Positions 45,245 through 55,087 of a DNA stretch of 64,000 nt are shown here, in pieces; within the stretch, counting starts at the first letter, position 1; each line of letters starts with the position of its first letter. This DNA is from Bacteroidota bacterium. Lineage in GTDB: Bacteria; Bacteroidota; Bacteroidia; Bacteroidales; NBLH01. The stretch spans positions 1 through 64,000 of the forward strand of contig JANYKN010000028.1 in the NCBI GenBank assembly GCA_025361565.1, in the 5' to 3' direction. The notes below the pieces were generated by a model. The model was not told the origin of the DNA, made no database searches, and saw nothing but the letters and a program-made list of their open reading frames with translations. Made by a program: the position numbers and the translations under genes.

Positions 45245-47392
45245 TTAATCAGAAATACTCTCAATTAAAATTTCCAAAATTTTAATTGCTGCAACAGAAA
45301 CCGGTGTTCCGGGGCCAAAAATACCCACCACACCAGCTTCGTAAAGAAATGCATAATCCTGTGCAGGAATAACACCTCCAGCTACAACCATAATATCCTC
45401 ACGGCCAAGCTTTTTAAGCTCAGCAATTACTTGTGGAATTAAGGTTTTGTGTCCAGCAGCCAAACTGGAAACACCTAAAACATGCACATCATTTTCAACG
45501 GCTTGCTTGGCGCTTTCAGCTGGAGTTTGGAACAACGGCCCAATATCCACATCAAAGCCCATGTCGGCATAACCTGTTGCAACCACTTTGGCACCTCGGT
45601 CGTGACCGTCCTGACCCATTTTGGCAATCATAATTCGTGGTCGGCGGCCTTCCATGTCAAAGAATTTATTGGCCAATTCCTGTGCTTTTATAAAATCGGC
45701 ATCCTTTTTCGATTCCGAAGAATAAACGCCAGAAATAGAACGGATTTCAGCTTTATAGCGTCCAACTTCTTTTTCCATAGCGTATGATATTTCACCCAAA
45801 CTTGCTCGTTTTTGAGCAGCAACCACAGCTAGTTCAAGCAAGTTTCCTTTTCCTGTTTTTACCGATTCAACAATCGCATCCAAAGCTGCTTTTACTTCTG
45901 CTTCATTTCTTTCTGCACGTAGCTTTTTTAAACGTTCAATTTGAGCCAGTCTTACCGATGTATTGTCAACTTCAAGAATATCAATTGGATCTTGCTTATC
46001 CAATTTGTATTTATTTACACCGACAATGATATCCAAACCAGCATCAATCCTGGCTTGTTTCCTTGCAGATGCTTCTTCGATTCGCATTTTTGGAACTCCG
46101 GTTTCAATGGCTTTGGCCATTCCGCCCAATTCTTCCACTTCTTCGATCAATGACCATGCCTGATGTGCAATTTCGTGGGTAAGCGTTTCAAGGTAATAGG
46201 AACCAGCCCAAGGATCGGCAGAATCGCAGATATGTGTTTCTTCTTGTAAATAAATTTGGGTATTCCTTGCAATCCTGGCCGAAAAATCGGTTGGCAAAGC
46301 AATGGCTTCGTCCAAAGCGTTGGTGTGCAAGGATTGTGTGTGTCCAAGTGCCGCAGCCATGGCCTCTATACAAGTTCTGGCTACATTATTATAAGGATCC
46401 TGCTCAGTTAAGCTCCAACCCGAGGTTTGACAATGGGTACGCAATATCAGCGACTTTGGATTTTTTGGGTTAAACTGTTTTACAATTTTAGCCCACAACA
46501 TCCTGGCAGCGCGCATTTTGGCAATTTCCATAAAATGGTTCATTCCAACAGCCCAGAAAAACGACAAACGAGGTGCAAACGAGTCGATATCCATGCCTGC
46601 ATTTACACCAGCACGCAAATATTCCAAACCATCAGCAAGTGTGTAAGCCAACTCAATATCGGCAGTAGCACCTGCCTCCTGCATATGATAACCTGAAATG
46701 GAAATGGAATTAAACTTTGGCATTTTTTGCGAGGTATACTGAAAAATATCAGCAATAATCCGCATCGAAAATTCAGGTGGATAAATGTACGTGTTCCGCA
46801 CCATAAATTCTTTCAGGATATCATTTTGAATAGTTCCCGAAAGTTGCTCCAATGTGGCGCCCTGTTCCAATCCGGTAACGATATAAAACGCAAGAATTGG
46901 CAAAACCGCGCCATTCATGGTCATTGAAACCGACATTTTATCCAATGGAATTTGGTCGAACAAAATTTTCATGTCCAAAATGGAATCGATAGCAACACCG
47001 GCTTTTCCAACATCGCCTTCAACACGTTCATGATCGGAATCATAGCCGCGGTGGGTTGCCAAGTCAAAAGCTACCGATAAACCTTTTTGTCCGGCAGCCA
47101 AATTCCTTCTGTAAAATGCATTAGATTCTTCAGCGGTTGAAAATCCTGCATATTGGCGGATTGTCCAGGGCTGCATCACATACATGGTAGAATAAGGGCC
47201 ACGCAAATAAGGTGGTAATCCGGCAGCAAAATTCAAATGCTCAAAGTTTTCTAAATCTTCTTTGTTGTAAACCGGTTTAACCTGAATATGTTCAGGGGTT
47301 TTCCATAAATCCGCTTCAGAAAAGCTAGTGGGTTTCCCGGCTCCGCTTTTCGAAGTTTTTTTAATATCTATATTTTTAAAATCTGGTCTCAT
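45245..47392 (-). CDS. mutB: Methylmalonyl-CoA mutase, large (catalytic, B12-binding) subunit
   Basis: 715 residues. The N-terminal barrel has [20 protein letters not shown] and [21 protein letters not shown]. The C-terminal cobalamin domain (about 580-710) has the base-off motif DGHDRG (Asp-x-His-x-x-Gly), then [15 protein letters not shown]. It converts methylmalonyl-CoA and succinyl-CoA using adenosylcobalamin. It follows the small subunit after 230 bp on the same strand. No meaB chaperone or epimerase gene is adjacent. Confidence 0.97.
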   Translation of the reverse strand: MRPDFKNIDIKKTSKSGAGKPTSFSEADLWKTPEHIQVKPVYNKEDLENFEHLNFAAGLPPYLRGPYSTMYVMQPWTIRQYAGFSTAEESNAFYRRNLAAGQKGLSVAFDLATHRGYDSDHERVEGDVGKAGVAIDSILDMKILFDQIPLDKMSVSMTMNGAVLPILAFYIVTGLEQGATLEQLSGTIQNDILKEFMVRNTYIYPPEFSMRIIADIFQYTSQKMPKFNSISISGYHMQEAGATADIELAYTLADGLEYLRAGVNAGMDIDSFAPRLSFFWAVGMNHFMEIAKMRAARMLWAKIVKQFNPKNPKSLILRTHCQTSGWSLTEQDPYNNVARTCIEAMAAALGHTQSLHTNALDEAIALPTDFSARIARNTQIYLQEETHICDSADPWAGSYYLETLTHEIAHQAWSLIEEVEELGGMAKAIETGVPKMRIEEASARKQARIDAGLDIIVGVNKYKLDKQDPIDILEVDNTSVRLAQIERLKKLRAERNEAEVKAALDAIVESVKTGKGNLLELAVVAAQKRASLGEISYAMEKEVGRYKAEIRSISGVYSSESKKDADFIKAQELANKFFDMEGRRPRIMIAKMGQDGHDRGAKVVATGYADMGFDVDIGPLFQTPAESAKQAVENDVHVLGVSSLAAGHKTLIPQVIAELKKLGREDIMVVAGGVIPAQDYAFLYEAGVVGIFGPGTPVSVAAIKILEILIESISD

Positions 47393-47446
47393 CTTTTTTT
47401 AAATTAGATTTGAAATCTTAAGGCAGCTTTGCTGCAAGTAAAAATT

Positions 47447-47617
47447 GGAACACGAATGACACGAATCTTGCTGATTATCACTGATTTTATTCTGCTGGCT
47501 TCTTAAAAAAACATTAAAAAACCACGTCTTCGTATTTAATAGAATAACCATTTGATGATTTAGTATATTTTTTTATTTATCTGTGTTAATTCGTATAATC
47601 TGTGTCATCCGTGTTCC
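47447..47617. repeat. Degenerate inverted repeat between mutA and mutB
   Basis: The arms at 47447-47484 and 47581-47617 match imperfectly (GGAACACGAATGACACGAAT against GGAACACGGATGACACAGAT). This type of ACACGGATGACACGGAT sequence is familiar as a dispersed intergenic repeat in Bacteroidota. It sits in the 232-bp gap of an otherwise contiguous gene pair. Confidence 0.6.
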
Positions 47618-47624
47618 ATCTGTT

Positions 47625-49505
47625 TTAAGCAATTCCCATTTCTTTTTGGAAAGACTGAAGTGTTTCCAAAACATTCGACTTAACATGGATAAAGTGCTTA
47701 ATACCAAATGACTGTAGTTGTTCAACCGCATCTTTTGGATAGCCGGCTATCACCATAATTTTGCCTTTCAATCCGTCCACAATTTCTTTTGTGATTGCTG
47801 GATATTCGTCATCGGAACTGCAAATAACAATAATTTCGGCACCAGATTTTCTTGCTTCTTCAATGCCTTCCTGAACCGATGGATAACCTAAATGGTCAAT
47901 GATTTGGAATCCTGCACATGCAAAAAAGTTGAAAGCAAAACCTGCCCGAGCTTTACGCATAGCCAAATTTCCGTAAGTAAATAAAAATACTTTAGGCATT
48001 TTGGCTGCTTTTTCTGTGGCAAATCGAAGATTTTCAAATGCTTCGGCTTCCCTGCATTGATTGATTGGTTCTGCAATTTGGTCTTTTATGCCATCGCCAA
48101 TTCCTGATTTTTTAGGGCTTGTTTTAACAAATTCGCTCGAATTTTCTTTGGTATTGGCGTATTGATTGGTTCCCAAAAGGATATCTTTTCTGTTTGCCAG
48201 ATTTGAGTTGCGCTTTTCGGCAGTTTCCTTTACTTGTTTTTGGATAAAACCTTGCTCAAATGCTTTGAAATATCCACCCTTTTCTTCAACCTGTAAAAAC
48301 AATTTCCATGTTTCTTCAATAATCGAATTAGTAAGGTTTTCAATAAAATAGGACCCTGCAGCAGGATCTGAAACTTTATCCAAATAGGTTTCTTTTTTCA
48401 ATACAATTTGCTGGTTGCGGGCTATCCTTTCAGAAAATGGATTGGCCTCATCGAATTGGATATTAAAAGGAAGAACAGCCAATGAATCCGTTCCACCCAA
48501 CACAGCAGACATGGCCTCGGTTGTGGAGCGCAACATATTTACATAAGGATCGAATATAGTTTGGTTGTATTCGGCAGTAACCGAATGGATTTTCATTTTG
48601 GCTTTTGCAATTGCGGAAGAATCGTAAGCTTCAACAATTTTTGCCCATAAATATCTGGCAGCACGTATTTTGGCAATTTCCATAAAGTAATCAGGTCCAA
48701 TAGCAAGGTTAAACCTGATTTTTGGTGCTAAATCGTTTATCGAAATATTTAGTTTTTTAGCATAAGCCAGATAATCATTGGCCATGGACAAACCAAAAGC
48801 CAATTCCTGAACGATTGATGAGCCGGAATTCTTGAAATAATTTGCATGAACAGTAAACAACTCAACCGATGGCAATAATTTTGCAGACAAATCATATATT
48901 TCTTTCGAGAAAGGCATTCCATCGCAAACATCATCATCACAAAAATGACCAGTTATAGTAAGGCAGCCCAATGGATCATAAGAAATGGAACCTTGAATTT
49001 TTTCAGCAGCAATTTTATTGATTTTTAGATATTCAGCTAAATTCGTTATCAAATCTTTAGTCAATTTACCTGCCGAAAAATTGATTTCAATTTTATCAAA
49101 AGGAAAACCTTGTAATAATGAACGTAATTCCTCAACATTTATAGTTTTATTTCCTTTTAGGATAAAACCAATCGATTCCGCACCTTTTTCAATATATTCG
49201 AGGGCTTTTAAATTGGCTTCGGTATAATTTGTAACTTTAATATCTTGACGGATTAACCAATGATTGTCGTTTTTCACTCCGCGTACAAAAGGAAATTCTC
49301 CTGGTTTGGATTGAAGCAAATAATCCAATTCATCTAGGTTTTCGCTTCTGTAGTATGGTTTTACAGTAATCCCATCTATGGTTTTTTTAATTAATCTCCG
49401 CTCATAATCTGCCCCTTTCAGGTCTTTGGCAATCACTTCTTCCCATTGCGCTGTGCTAATTGGAGGAAATTCAGAAAACAAAGCTTTCTTTTTATTATTG
49501 TCCAT
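47625..49505 (-). CDS. mutA: Methylmalonyl-CoA mutase, small subunit
   Basis: I choose ATG 49505 (MDNNKKKALFSEFPPI), giving about 626 residues; an in-frame start 16 codons upstream (49553) has no family support. The barrel half resembles MutB (PYVNMLRSTTEAMSAVLGGTDSL). The C-terminal Rossmann-like half has no DxHxxG motif, so cobalamin is not bound, as expected of the non-catalytic subunit. The heterodimer partner is MutB downstream. Confidence 0.93.
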   Translation of the reverse strand: MDNNKKKALFSEFPPISTAQWEEVIAKDLKGADYERRLIKKTIDGITVKPYYRSENLDELDYLLQSKPGEFPFVRGVKNDNHWLIRQDIKVTNYTEANLKALEYIEKGAESIGFILKGNKTINVEELRSLLQGFPFDKIEINFSAGKLTKDLITNLAEYLKINKIAAEKIQGSISYDPLGCLTITGHFCDDDVCDGMPFSKEIYDLSAKLLPSVELFTVHANYFKNSGSSIVQELAFGLSMANDYLAYAKKLNISINDLAPKIRFNLAIGPDYFMEIAKIRAARYLWAKIVEAYDSSAIAKAKMKIHSVTAEYNQTIFDPYVNMLRSTTEAMSAVLGGTDSLAVLPFNIQFDEANPFSERIARNQQIVLKKETYLDKVSDPAAGSYFIENLTNSIIEETWKLFLQVEEKGGYFKAFEQGFIQKQVKETAEKRNSNLANRKDILLGTNQYANTKENSSEFVKTSPKKSGIGDGIKDQIAEPINQCREAEAFENLRFATEKAAKMPKVFLFTYGNLAMRKARAGFAFNFFACAGFQIIDHLGYPSVQEGIEEARKSGAEIIVICSSDDEYPAITKEIVDGLKGKIMVIAGYPKDAVEQLQSFGIKHFIHVKSNVLETLQSFQKEMGIA

Positions 49506-49787
49506 AAGTGTTTTATAAATTTTCTGCAAAAGTAAAGCATTTGATAAAAACAATCCGAATAAAACGGATGATTTTTATCACGCAAAACATATTATTAAAC
49601 ATGTTTGAAAGGATTAAGCTACGAAATCTACAAATTAATTTAGTATTTTAAAGAAAGAGATTATCTTTAAACCGGAAAAAATCAATTTGAAAATTGGGCA
49701 ATTCGGTAATTTGACAATTAAACAATGTAGCATTTTAACAAATTTACAAGCTATTGATTATCATATTTATATTTAATATTAGGATGA

Positions 49788-50786
49788 ATGAAAGAGTTGG
49801 TTTTTATAAAGCGAAACATTGACCGATGGAACAAATTTGAATTGCTGGTCGAAAAAAAAGCAGACGATGATCCGGATACTTTGGCTTCCATGTTTATTCA
49901 AATTACCGACGATTTGGCTTATAGCCGTACTTTTTATCCAAACAGTGATACAACCCGCTACCTAAACCATCTTGCCGCTAATACCCATTTGAAAATTTAT
50001 AAAAACAAAAAAGAAGATCGCAGCGTAATCAAGCAATTCTGGAAAGAAGATTTTCCTTTATTAATATATCAATCTCATAAATTTATCCGCATTTCATTTA
50101 TATGCTTTATGGTGGCTTCACTGATTGGTGCATTCTCGGCAGCCTACGACATGAATTTTGTACGCCTTATTTTAGGAGATGATTATGTGGATATGACGCT
50201 ACAAAATATTGAAAAAGGTGATCCAATGGCAGTATATAAACAAGCCTTTGAAGCCGATATGTTTATTGGCATTACCATTAATAATATCAGGGTTTCTTTT
50301 TTTGCATTTATCTGGGGTATAGCTGGTTCTGTGGGCACTTTATTTGTACTCTTATATAACGGCATCATGTTGGGTAGTTTCCAATATTTTTTCTATCAAT
50401 ATGGGTTGTTACGTGAATCTATCTTAACAATATGGATACATGGCACTTTAGAGATATTTTCAATTATAGTTGCTGGAGCAGCTGGTATGATTCTAGGAAG
50501 CTCCCTGCTTTTTCCAGCAACTTATTCAAGAGCTATTTCATTTAAAAAAGGATCACAAAGCGGAATACGAATTGTTATCGGATTAATGCCTATGTTTATT
50601 GTTGCAGGTTTTCTTGAAGGTTTTGTTACCAGGCATACCGAAGCTCCAAATGTGATAAGGGCGGGTATTATCTTAGCTTCATTGGTTTTTATTATCTGGT
50701 ATTTTATTATTTATCCGGTAAAACTTGCCAGAAAACACAATATCTATAAAAAAAGCACTATTTTCGACTTTCTTATTAGAACTTAG
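49788..50786 (+). CDS. SpoIIM-family (stage II sporulation protein M-like) membrane protein
   Basis: 332 residues. A helical soluble N-terminal part (about 1-95) is followed by membrane segments near 105-125, 172-205, 222-250, 265-285 and 292-315. The SpoIIM-like core has FIGITINNIRVSFFAFIWGI, YNGIMLGSFQYFF and WIHGTLEIFSIIVAGAAGMILG. In non-sporulating bacteria the family sits with RDD, DUF4129, DUF4350, MoxR and DUF58 genes. It starts the local cluster that continues to 54545; the role is unknown. Confidence 0.88.
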   Translation: MKELVFIKRNIDRWNKFELLVEKKADDDPDTLASMFIQITDDLAYSRTFYPNSDTTRYLNHLAANTHLKIYKNKKEDRSVIKQFWKEDFPLLIYQSHKFIRISFICFMVASLIGAFSAAYDMNFVRLILGDDYVDMTLQNIEKGDPMAVYKQAFEADMFIGITINNIRVSFFAFIWGIAGSVGTLFVLLYNGIMLGSFQYFFYQYGLLRESILTIWIHGTLEIFSIIVAGAAGMILGSSLLFPATYSRAISFKKGSQSGIRIVIGLMPMFIVAGFLEGFVTRHTEAPNVIRAGIILASLVFIIWYFIIYPVKLARKHNIYKKSTIFDFLIRT

Positions 50787-50799
50787 AAATTGGAACTTA

Positions 50800-50823
50800 G
50801 TGCTTCGACTGCGCTCAGCAACC
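50800..50823 (+). repeat. Dispersed intergenic repeat fragment
   Basis: GTGCTTCGACTGCGCTCAGC is a GC-rich island in an AT-rich gap and belongs to a sequence type seen scattered through Bacteroidota genomes. There is one copy in this window. Confidence 0.4.
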
Positions 50824-50921
50824 AAAATTGGAAATTTGTTGATATCGCTTGACTTTTGTCTTTTTACTTTTATCTTTTGTCTTTAACAACTTTAAATCAC
50901 TTCATTATAAATTAAACTAAA

Positions 50922-51788
50922 ATGGAAACACCACCACTAAACCTGAAAAAATACAGAGATTTTGGCCAGCTAATCACTGACACTTTTCTATTTATAAAAC
51001 AAGAATACAAATTACTATTGAAAGTAATATTGACCTATGTTGGCCCTTTTGTTTTAATTACTGCGTTTGCCGGTGCATGGATGCAGTCGCAAATGTTTTC
51101 GATGATGGATTTAGCAAAAGGAGGTGATCCGTTTGGTTTTTTCCGTGAAATTGGAATGAAATATTTCATATACATTATGGCCACACTGATAAGTAGCACC
51201 ATGATGATGTGCACCTTATACAGTTATATGTTTTTATACTCCAAACGTGGCAAAGATGGCTTTTTGCAGGAAGATGTTTGGGAAATGGTTAAAGATAAAT
51301 TTTTCCCAATTCTTGGTCTTTTAATTTTGGTGGGGATTATTGTCTCTTTTGGAATCATTTTATGTATAATCCCCGGAATTTACCTTGCAGTAGTTTTTAC
51401 CCTTGTAATTGCATCAAGTATCTTCGAAAATCTGAGTCCAGGTCAAGCCATGGAGCGCAGTATGTTTCTGGTTAAAGAAGATTTTTGGTTTGCTCTTGGA
51501 ATTGGTTTTGTAATGTCTCTTATCGCAGGTATGCTTGGTGCAATTTTTTCAGCTCCAGCAAGTATACTGTCAATGTTTTTAATGTTAAATAAAATACAGG
51601 GAGAAACCTCTCAAACCGTTTCAATTATTTTCTTAATATTATCATCCATAGGAATTTTTTGCGCTTCTATACTATATGGAATACCTCATATTACCATGTC
51701 TATGTTTTATTTAAGCCAGGTTGAAAAGAAAGAAAGCCCTAATCTTATTAATAAAATTGAGCAGATTAATAAGCCGGAGGTGGAATAG
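50922..51788 (+). CDS. Multi-pass membrane protein of the SpoIIM/DUF4129 cluster
   Basis: 288 residues with about six TM segments (near 38-62, 90-115, 140-180, 198-222, 235-258). The segment IPGIYLAVVFTLVIASSIFENLSPGQAMERS resembles the glycerophosphodiester phosphodiesterase membrane-domain type common in this gene cluster. It lies between the SpoIIM-like and DUF4129 genes, but the transposase element now separates it from the latter. Confidence 0.75.
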   Translation: METPPLNLKKYRDFGQLITDTFLFIKQEYKLLLKVILTYVGPFVLITAFAGAWMQSQMFSMMDLAKGGDPFGFFREIGMKYFIYIMATLISSTMMMCTLYSYMFLYSKRGKDGFLQEDVWEMVKDKFFPILGLLILVGIIVSFGIILCIIPGIYLAVVFTLVIASSIFENLSPGQAMERSMFLVKEDFWFALGIGFVMSLIAGMLGAIFSAPASILSMFLMLNKIQGETSQTVSIIFLILSSIGIFCASILYGIPHITMSMFYLSQVEKKESPNLINKIEQINKPEVE

Positions 51789-51912
51789 GAAATGACTAAA
51801 GTACTTAGGGTTATTTGCATTTTTTAAATAAGCTAATCAGCTATAAATTAAATCCTGAAATTAATTTTAATAACTGCGTGATATTTGATATTAAAAAGCT
51901 GTTCCAAAAAAT

Positions 51913-52547
51913 AAGCCTGAAAGGCTTGAATACGAATAGCCGCGGGTGTTAACCCGTGGAAAACAAGAATTCAAATCTAAAGCCATCCCTGAAAGGGATG
52001 AAAAGAAACAATTTTATGGCTACATATAAACAAATTGTTTACCAATTGGTTTTTTCAACAAAAAATCGTGAACGAACATTATTAAAAGAAAACAGGGAAA
52101 TTCTTTTCAAATATATCTGGGGAATTATAAAAAACAATAATTGCCATCTCTATCGAATCAATGGTGTAGAAGAACATTTACATGTAGTTACAAGCCTTCA
52201 TCCTAGTGTAGCTTTGGCTGATTTGATTAAAGATATAAAAGTAGCGAGTTCTAAAAAAATTAAAGAAGAAAATCTATTTCCGGGTTTTACAGGTTGGCAA
52301 GATGGTTATTCCGCATTTACTTATCATTACAATATGATTTACGACTTAATTGAATATGTTAAAAATCAGGAAGAACATCACAAAAAAGAATGCTTTATTG
52401 ATGAGTATAAACGATTGATAATTGAATTTGGGATTGAATTCGATGAAAAGTATTTATTCTAAATTAAACCCTTATCAGGGTTTTAAATTTTGCATTAAGA
52501 TCCACGAGTTGCACTCGCGGCTATTCACATTTAAGCCCTTTGGGCTT
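51913..52547 (+). mobile_element. REP-associated transposase element with mirror-ordered hairpins
   Basis: A Y1 transposase gene (52016-52462) is flanked by three hairpins on each side. Left: AAGCC-TGAAA-GGCTT (51913-51927), the CCGCGGGT/ACCCGTGG hairpin (51940-51959) and ATCCC-TGAAA-GGGAT (51985-51999). Right: AAACCCT-TATC-AGGGTTT (52466-52483), the CCACGAGT/ACTCGCGG hairpin (52502-52520) and AAGCCC-TTT-GGGCTT (52533-52547). The outer and middle hairpins correspond to their opposite partners in inverted orientation; the middle pair shares GAATAGCCGCG on opposite strands. This matches REP/BIME-type organisation of RAYT elements. Confidence 0.8.
52016..52462 (+). CDS. REP-associated tyrosine transposase (Y1/IS200-like)
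   Basis: 148 residues from ATG 52016; an in-frame ATG at 51956 lies inside the left hairpin region and is unlikely. The HUH motif is in GVEEHLHVVTSLHPS (His-Leu-His). The nucleophile Tyr is expected in YDLIEYVKNQEEHHKKECF. It cuts and rejoins single-stranded DNA at REP hairpins. All key residues are present, so it may be active. It is inserted in the SpoIIM-DUF4129 gene cluster without breaking a gene. Confidence 0.9.
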   Translation: MATYKQIVYQLVFSTKNRERTLLKENREILFKYIWGIIKNNNCHLYRINGVEEHLHVVTSLHPSVALADLIKDIKVASSKKIKEENLFPGFTGWQDGYSAFTYHYNMIYDLIEYVKNQEEHHKKECFIDEYKRLIIEFGIEFDEKYLF

Positions 52548-52602
52548 ATTAATAAGAGAATAAATAAGTTTAAAATAAAATTGGTGTATAAAGGAGAAAT
52601 TA

Positions 52603-53355
52603 ATGAATATTAGCACATTAAAATACAAATCAACAATACTCATCCTGCTCATTATAATGATGCATGGAAATTTTGTGCAAATACTCGGACAAAGTTCAGA
52701 TACTACTGAAAATAACAAGACAATTGAAACAGATCAAAGCAAACTCAAAGTTGAGCCTGTTCCGAATAAAAAAATTGAAGATTTTAGAAATAACAATGCT
52801 TTTAAATATGATCAGGCCAAACTTCCTGGTATCGATTTTTGGTCAATTTTCTGGTACTGGGTAAATAAAATCCTTGAAGAAGTTTTTAGTGATCATGGCC
52901 CGGCTCCTTATATTAGATATTTGGTGATGCTATTGGTTGCTGCATTTGTGATATACAAAATATTTGGTGGCAATTTTTCTGGATTGTTTTCGCACAACAA
53001 AAAAATAATAGGGAAAAACGGTTTTGAATATTTTGAAGAAGATATTTATCAACAGAATTTGGATGAGAAACTAAATAATGCTATTCAAAACAAAAATTAC
53101 AGAGAAGCCATACGATTTTATTATATCAAGCTTTTAAAGGAACTGGATATCAATAAATTAATTAAATGGGAAGCTGGAAAAACAAACCGTGACTACCAAA
53201 AAGAATTGAGCAAGAATTCCAACTTTGAAAATTTCATCAGCTTATCAGGCATTTATGAATATTCGTGGTATGGACATTTTGAGGTCGACGAAAATAAGTT
53301 TCAGAATTGGCAATCGAGTTTTTTAGACGTTTTTAAAACCATGAGTAAAAATTAA
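52603..53355 (+). CDS. DUF4129-domain membrane protein
   Basis: 250 residues. A signal-like N-terminal segment (about 8-30) is followed by a polar linker, a TM segment near 107-123 (LVMLLVAAFVIYKIFGG) and a C-terminal DUF4129 helical domain (about 150-245, with NYREAIRFYYIKLLKEL and YEYSWYGHFEVDE). The start is backed by AAGGAG at 52591, one of few clear ribosome sites in the window. Family members go with MoxR and DUF58 genes and sometimes transglutaminases. It is 14 bp upstream of the DUF4350 gene. Confidence 0.87.
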   Translation: MNISTLKYKSTILILLIIMMHGNFVQILGQSSDTTENNKTIETDQSKLKVEPVPNKKIEDFRNNNAFKYDQAKLPGIDFWSIFWYWVNKILEEVFSDHGPAPYIRYLVMLLVAAFVIYKIFGGNFSGLFSHNKKIIGKNGFEYFEEDIYQQNLDEKLNNAIQNKNYREAIRFYYIKLLKELDINKLIKWEAGKTNRDYQKELSKNSNFENFISLSGIYEYSWYGHFEVDENKFQNWQSSFLDVFKTMSKN

Positions 53356-53369
53356 AACTCACAAGAACA

Positions 53370-54545
53370 ATGAAGAAAAACAAACATATCATTATTCTTG
53401 TAAGCATTTTTACTTTGCTTGTGCTTTTTGAATACATGGCACCCAAAAAGCCTGATTGGACACCTAGTTTTAAAAGATATGACAAAATTCCTTTTGGCAG
53501 TTATGTAATGTTCGATCTTTTGTCAGATGCTTTCCCTGGCAGTAAAATTGAAAAGAATGATTCAAGTCTCTATTTGAAGTTTAAAGATAAATCTGTATCA
53601 AATACTTCGTATATCATTATCACACAAACTTTCGACCCACAGAGGGTCAGCCTCGAATCATTACTTAAGTTTGTAGAGCAGGGCAATAAGGTTTTCATAT
53701 CAGCCGAAATGTTTGGAAAGAAATTATGCGACACGCTGAACTTTAACAGTACTATGCTGTATGCTGAAACTTTAAGCCCAGACAGCATTCCTTATCAATT
53801 CAAAAACAACTTTTTACAGCCAAAAACCAACTATTATTTTAAAGGTTCTTGGATCAATTATTATTTTGATGATTTGGATACTGCTAATTGTAAAGCAATT
53901 GCATCGATTGACTCAGCGTTTATCAATTTTTTTAGCATAAAATTTGGAACTGGCAAACTATTTATCCACAACCAACCTTTTGCTTTTACAAATTATAATC
54001 TGTTAAAAAGGAACAATGCCGAATATGTTTTCAAGGCACTTAGCTATATTGACAATCCAACCATTATTTGGGATGATAACTATAAACCGGGGCAGGAGGC
54101 TTCTACTCCACTTCGTTATATTCTAAGCCAGAAAGCTTTGCGTGCCGCATGGTATACAATTTTGGGACTGGCATTTGTTTTTCTGTTTTTTAGTTCAAAA
54201 AGAGTTCAGCGCGTTATTCCGGTAGTTGCCCCACCCGAAAACAGTTCGCTCGAATTTGCTAAAACACTTGGCAATCTTTATATGAACAGCAAGAACCACA
54301 AAGACATAGCTAAGAAAAAATACAATTACTGGTTGGATTTTTTAAGAGAAGAATACTACATCAGTATCGACAATCCAGATAATCTTGAAGCCGAAAAGAT
54401 TGCCGAAAAAACTGGTGTTAAGCTCGACGTAATCAAAAAAATCATAAAGCAGAAGAAATATATCGATGAATATAAGGAAATTGGACAGGATTCACTTCTA
54501 AAATTTAATGATGTAATTGAACAGTTTCATGTTTTCAGAAAGTGA
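53370..54545 (+). CDS. DUF4350-domain membrane protein
   Basis: 391 residues. An N-terminal TM anchor (about 7-25) precedes a periplasmic domain (about 30-260, with SLESLLKFVEQGNKVFISAEMFG, the DUF4350 core) and a second TM at about 264-283 (AWYTILGLAFVFLFF). A cytoplasmic helical tail (LEFAKTLGNLYMNSKNHKDIAKKK) follows. It resembles glutamine-amidotransferase-like folds without catalytic residues. It works with DUF4129 in unknown envelope functions. No moxR follows it; the next gene on this strand is a small secreted protein. Confidence 0.87.
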   Translation: MKKNKHIIILVSIFTLLVLFEYMAPKKPDWTPSFKRYDKIPFGSYVMFDLLSDAFPGSKIEKNDSSLYLKFKDKSVSNTSYIIITQTFDPQRVSLESLLKFVEQGNKVFISAEMFGKKLCDTLNFNSTMLYAETLSPDSIPYQFKNNFLQPKTNYYFKGSWINYYFDDLDTANCKAIASIDSAFINFFSIKFGTGKLFIHNQPFAFTNYNLLKRNNAEYVFKALSYIDNPTIIWDDNYKPGQEASTPLRYILSQKALRAAWYTILGLAFVFLFFSSKRVQRVIPVVAPPENSSLEFAKTLGNLYMNSKNHKDIAKKKYNYWLDFLREEYYISIDNPDNLEAEKIAEKTGVKLDVIKKIIKQKKYIDEYKEIGQDSLLKFNDVIEQFHVFRK

Positions 54546-54666
54546 TTTTTTCAATTTGACACTATAGCAATTCGACAATTTGATAATTATCAATCGCTTA
54601 CCATTCTTCGAATTAAACAGAACCGAAGAGAAATAGAAGAAAAACTATTTATTAACTAAATATATC

Positions 54667-55035
54667 ATGAGAAAACTAATTTTAATAATCGCTTTTTTAG
54701 GGATTTTTGCCGAGACAACAAAAATTTCAGCACAAGAGTACGGACCAACGGATTATTTGTATACCAGTGCAACTTTTAATGCGTACCTGAAACTAAACAT
54801 CAATGATGAGTTGCAGTCTATTTATTTTGCAACTGGAGATAAATGGCTCGAATACGACATTGTTAATGATACCTATTTGGGCGAAGGTAAAGGTTGGGTA
54901 TATAAAATCAAAGATGGATTAGGAAATAATTATGTAGTTAAAAAACCTACTTTCGAAGGGAATATTACAATAAGCCCAATAAAAGGAAAAGTGGTTACTT
55001 TGGTAAGAAAAAAAATCGAAGACATTGGAAACTAG
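54667..55035 (+). CDS. Small secreted protein of unknown function
   Basis: 122 residues with a signal peptide of about 22 residues (ending KISAQ). The mature part is beta-rich, with YGPTDYLYTSATFNAYLKL and GEGKGWVYKIKDGLGNNYVV. No Cys or known motif is present. It lies 120 bp after the DUF4350 gene and is followed by a 31-nt palindrome. Confidence 0.6.
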   Translation: MRKLILIIAFLGIFAETTKISAQEYGPTDYLYTSATFNAYLKLNINDELQSIYFATGDKWLEYDIVNDTYLGEGKGWVYKIKDGLGNNYVVKKPTFEGNITISPIKGKVVTLVRKKIEDIGN

Positions 55036-55043
55036 AATGTTAA

Positions 55044-55074
55044 AAACCTTAAGGATTTGAAATCCTTAAGGTTT
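55044..55074. terminator. 31-nt perfect palindrome between convergent genes
   Basis: Fifteen-base arms, AAACCTTAAGGATTT and its complement, with one central base. It lies between the secreted-protein gene and the GH3 gene, so it can serve both as terminator. Same architecture as 24346-24376. Confidence 0.65.
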
Positions 55075-55087
55075 GCAAATTTATTTC

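Noticed and set aside
49506-49553. N-terminal extension of mutA
   Set aside because: Residues before MDNNKKK do not resemble the family and the shorter start fits.
51956-52015. Longer start for the transposase
   Set aside because: It would translate through the left hairpin array; ATG 52016 gives the normal length and N-terminus.
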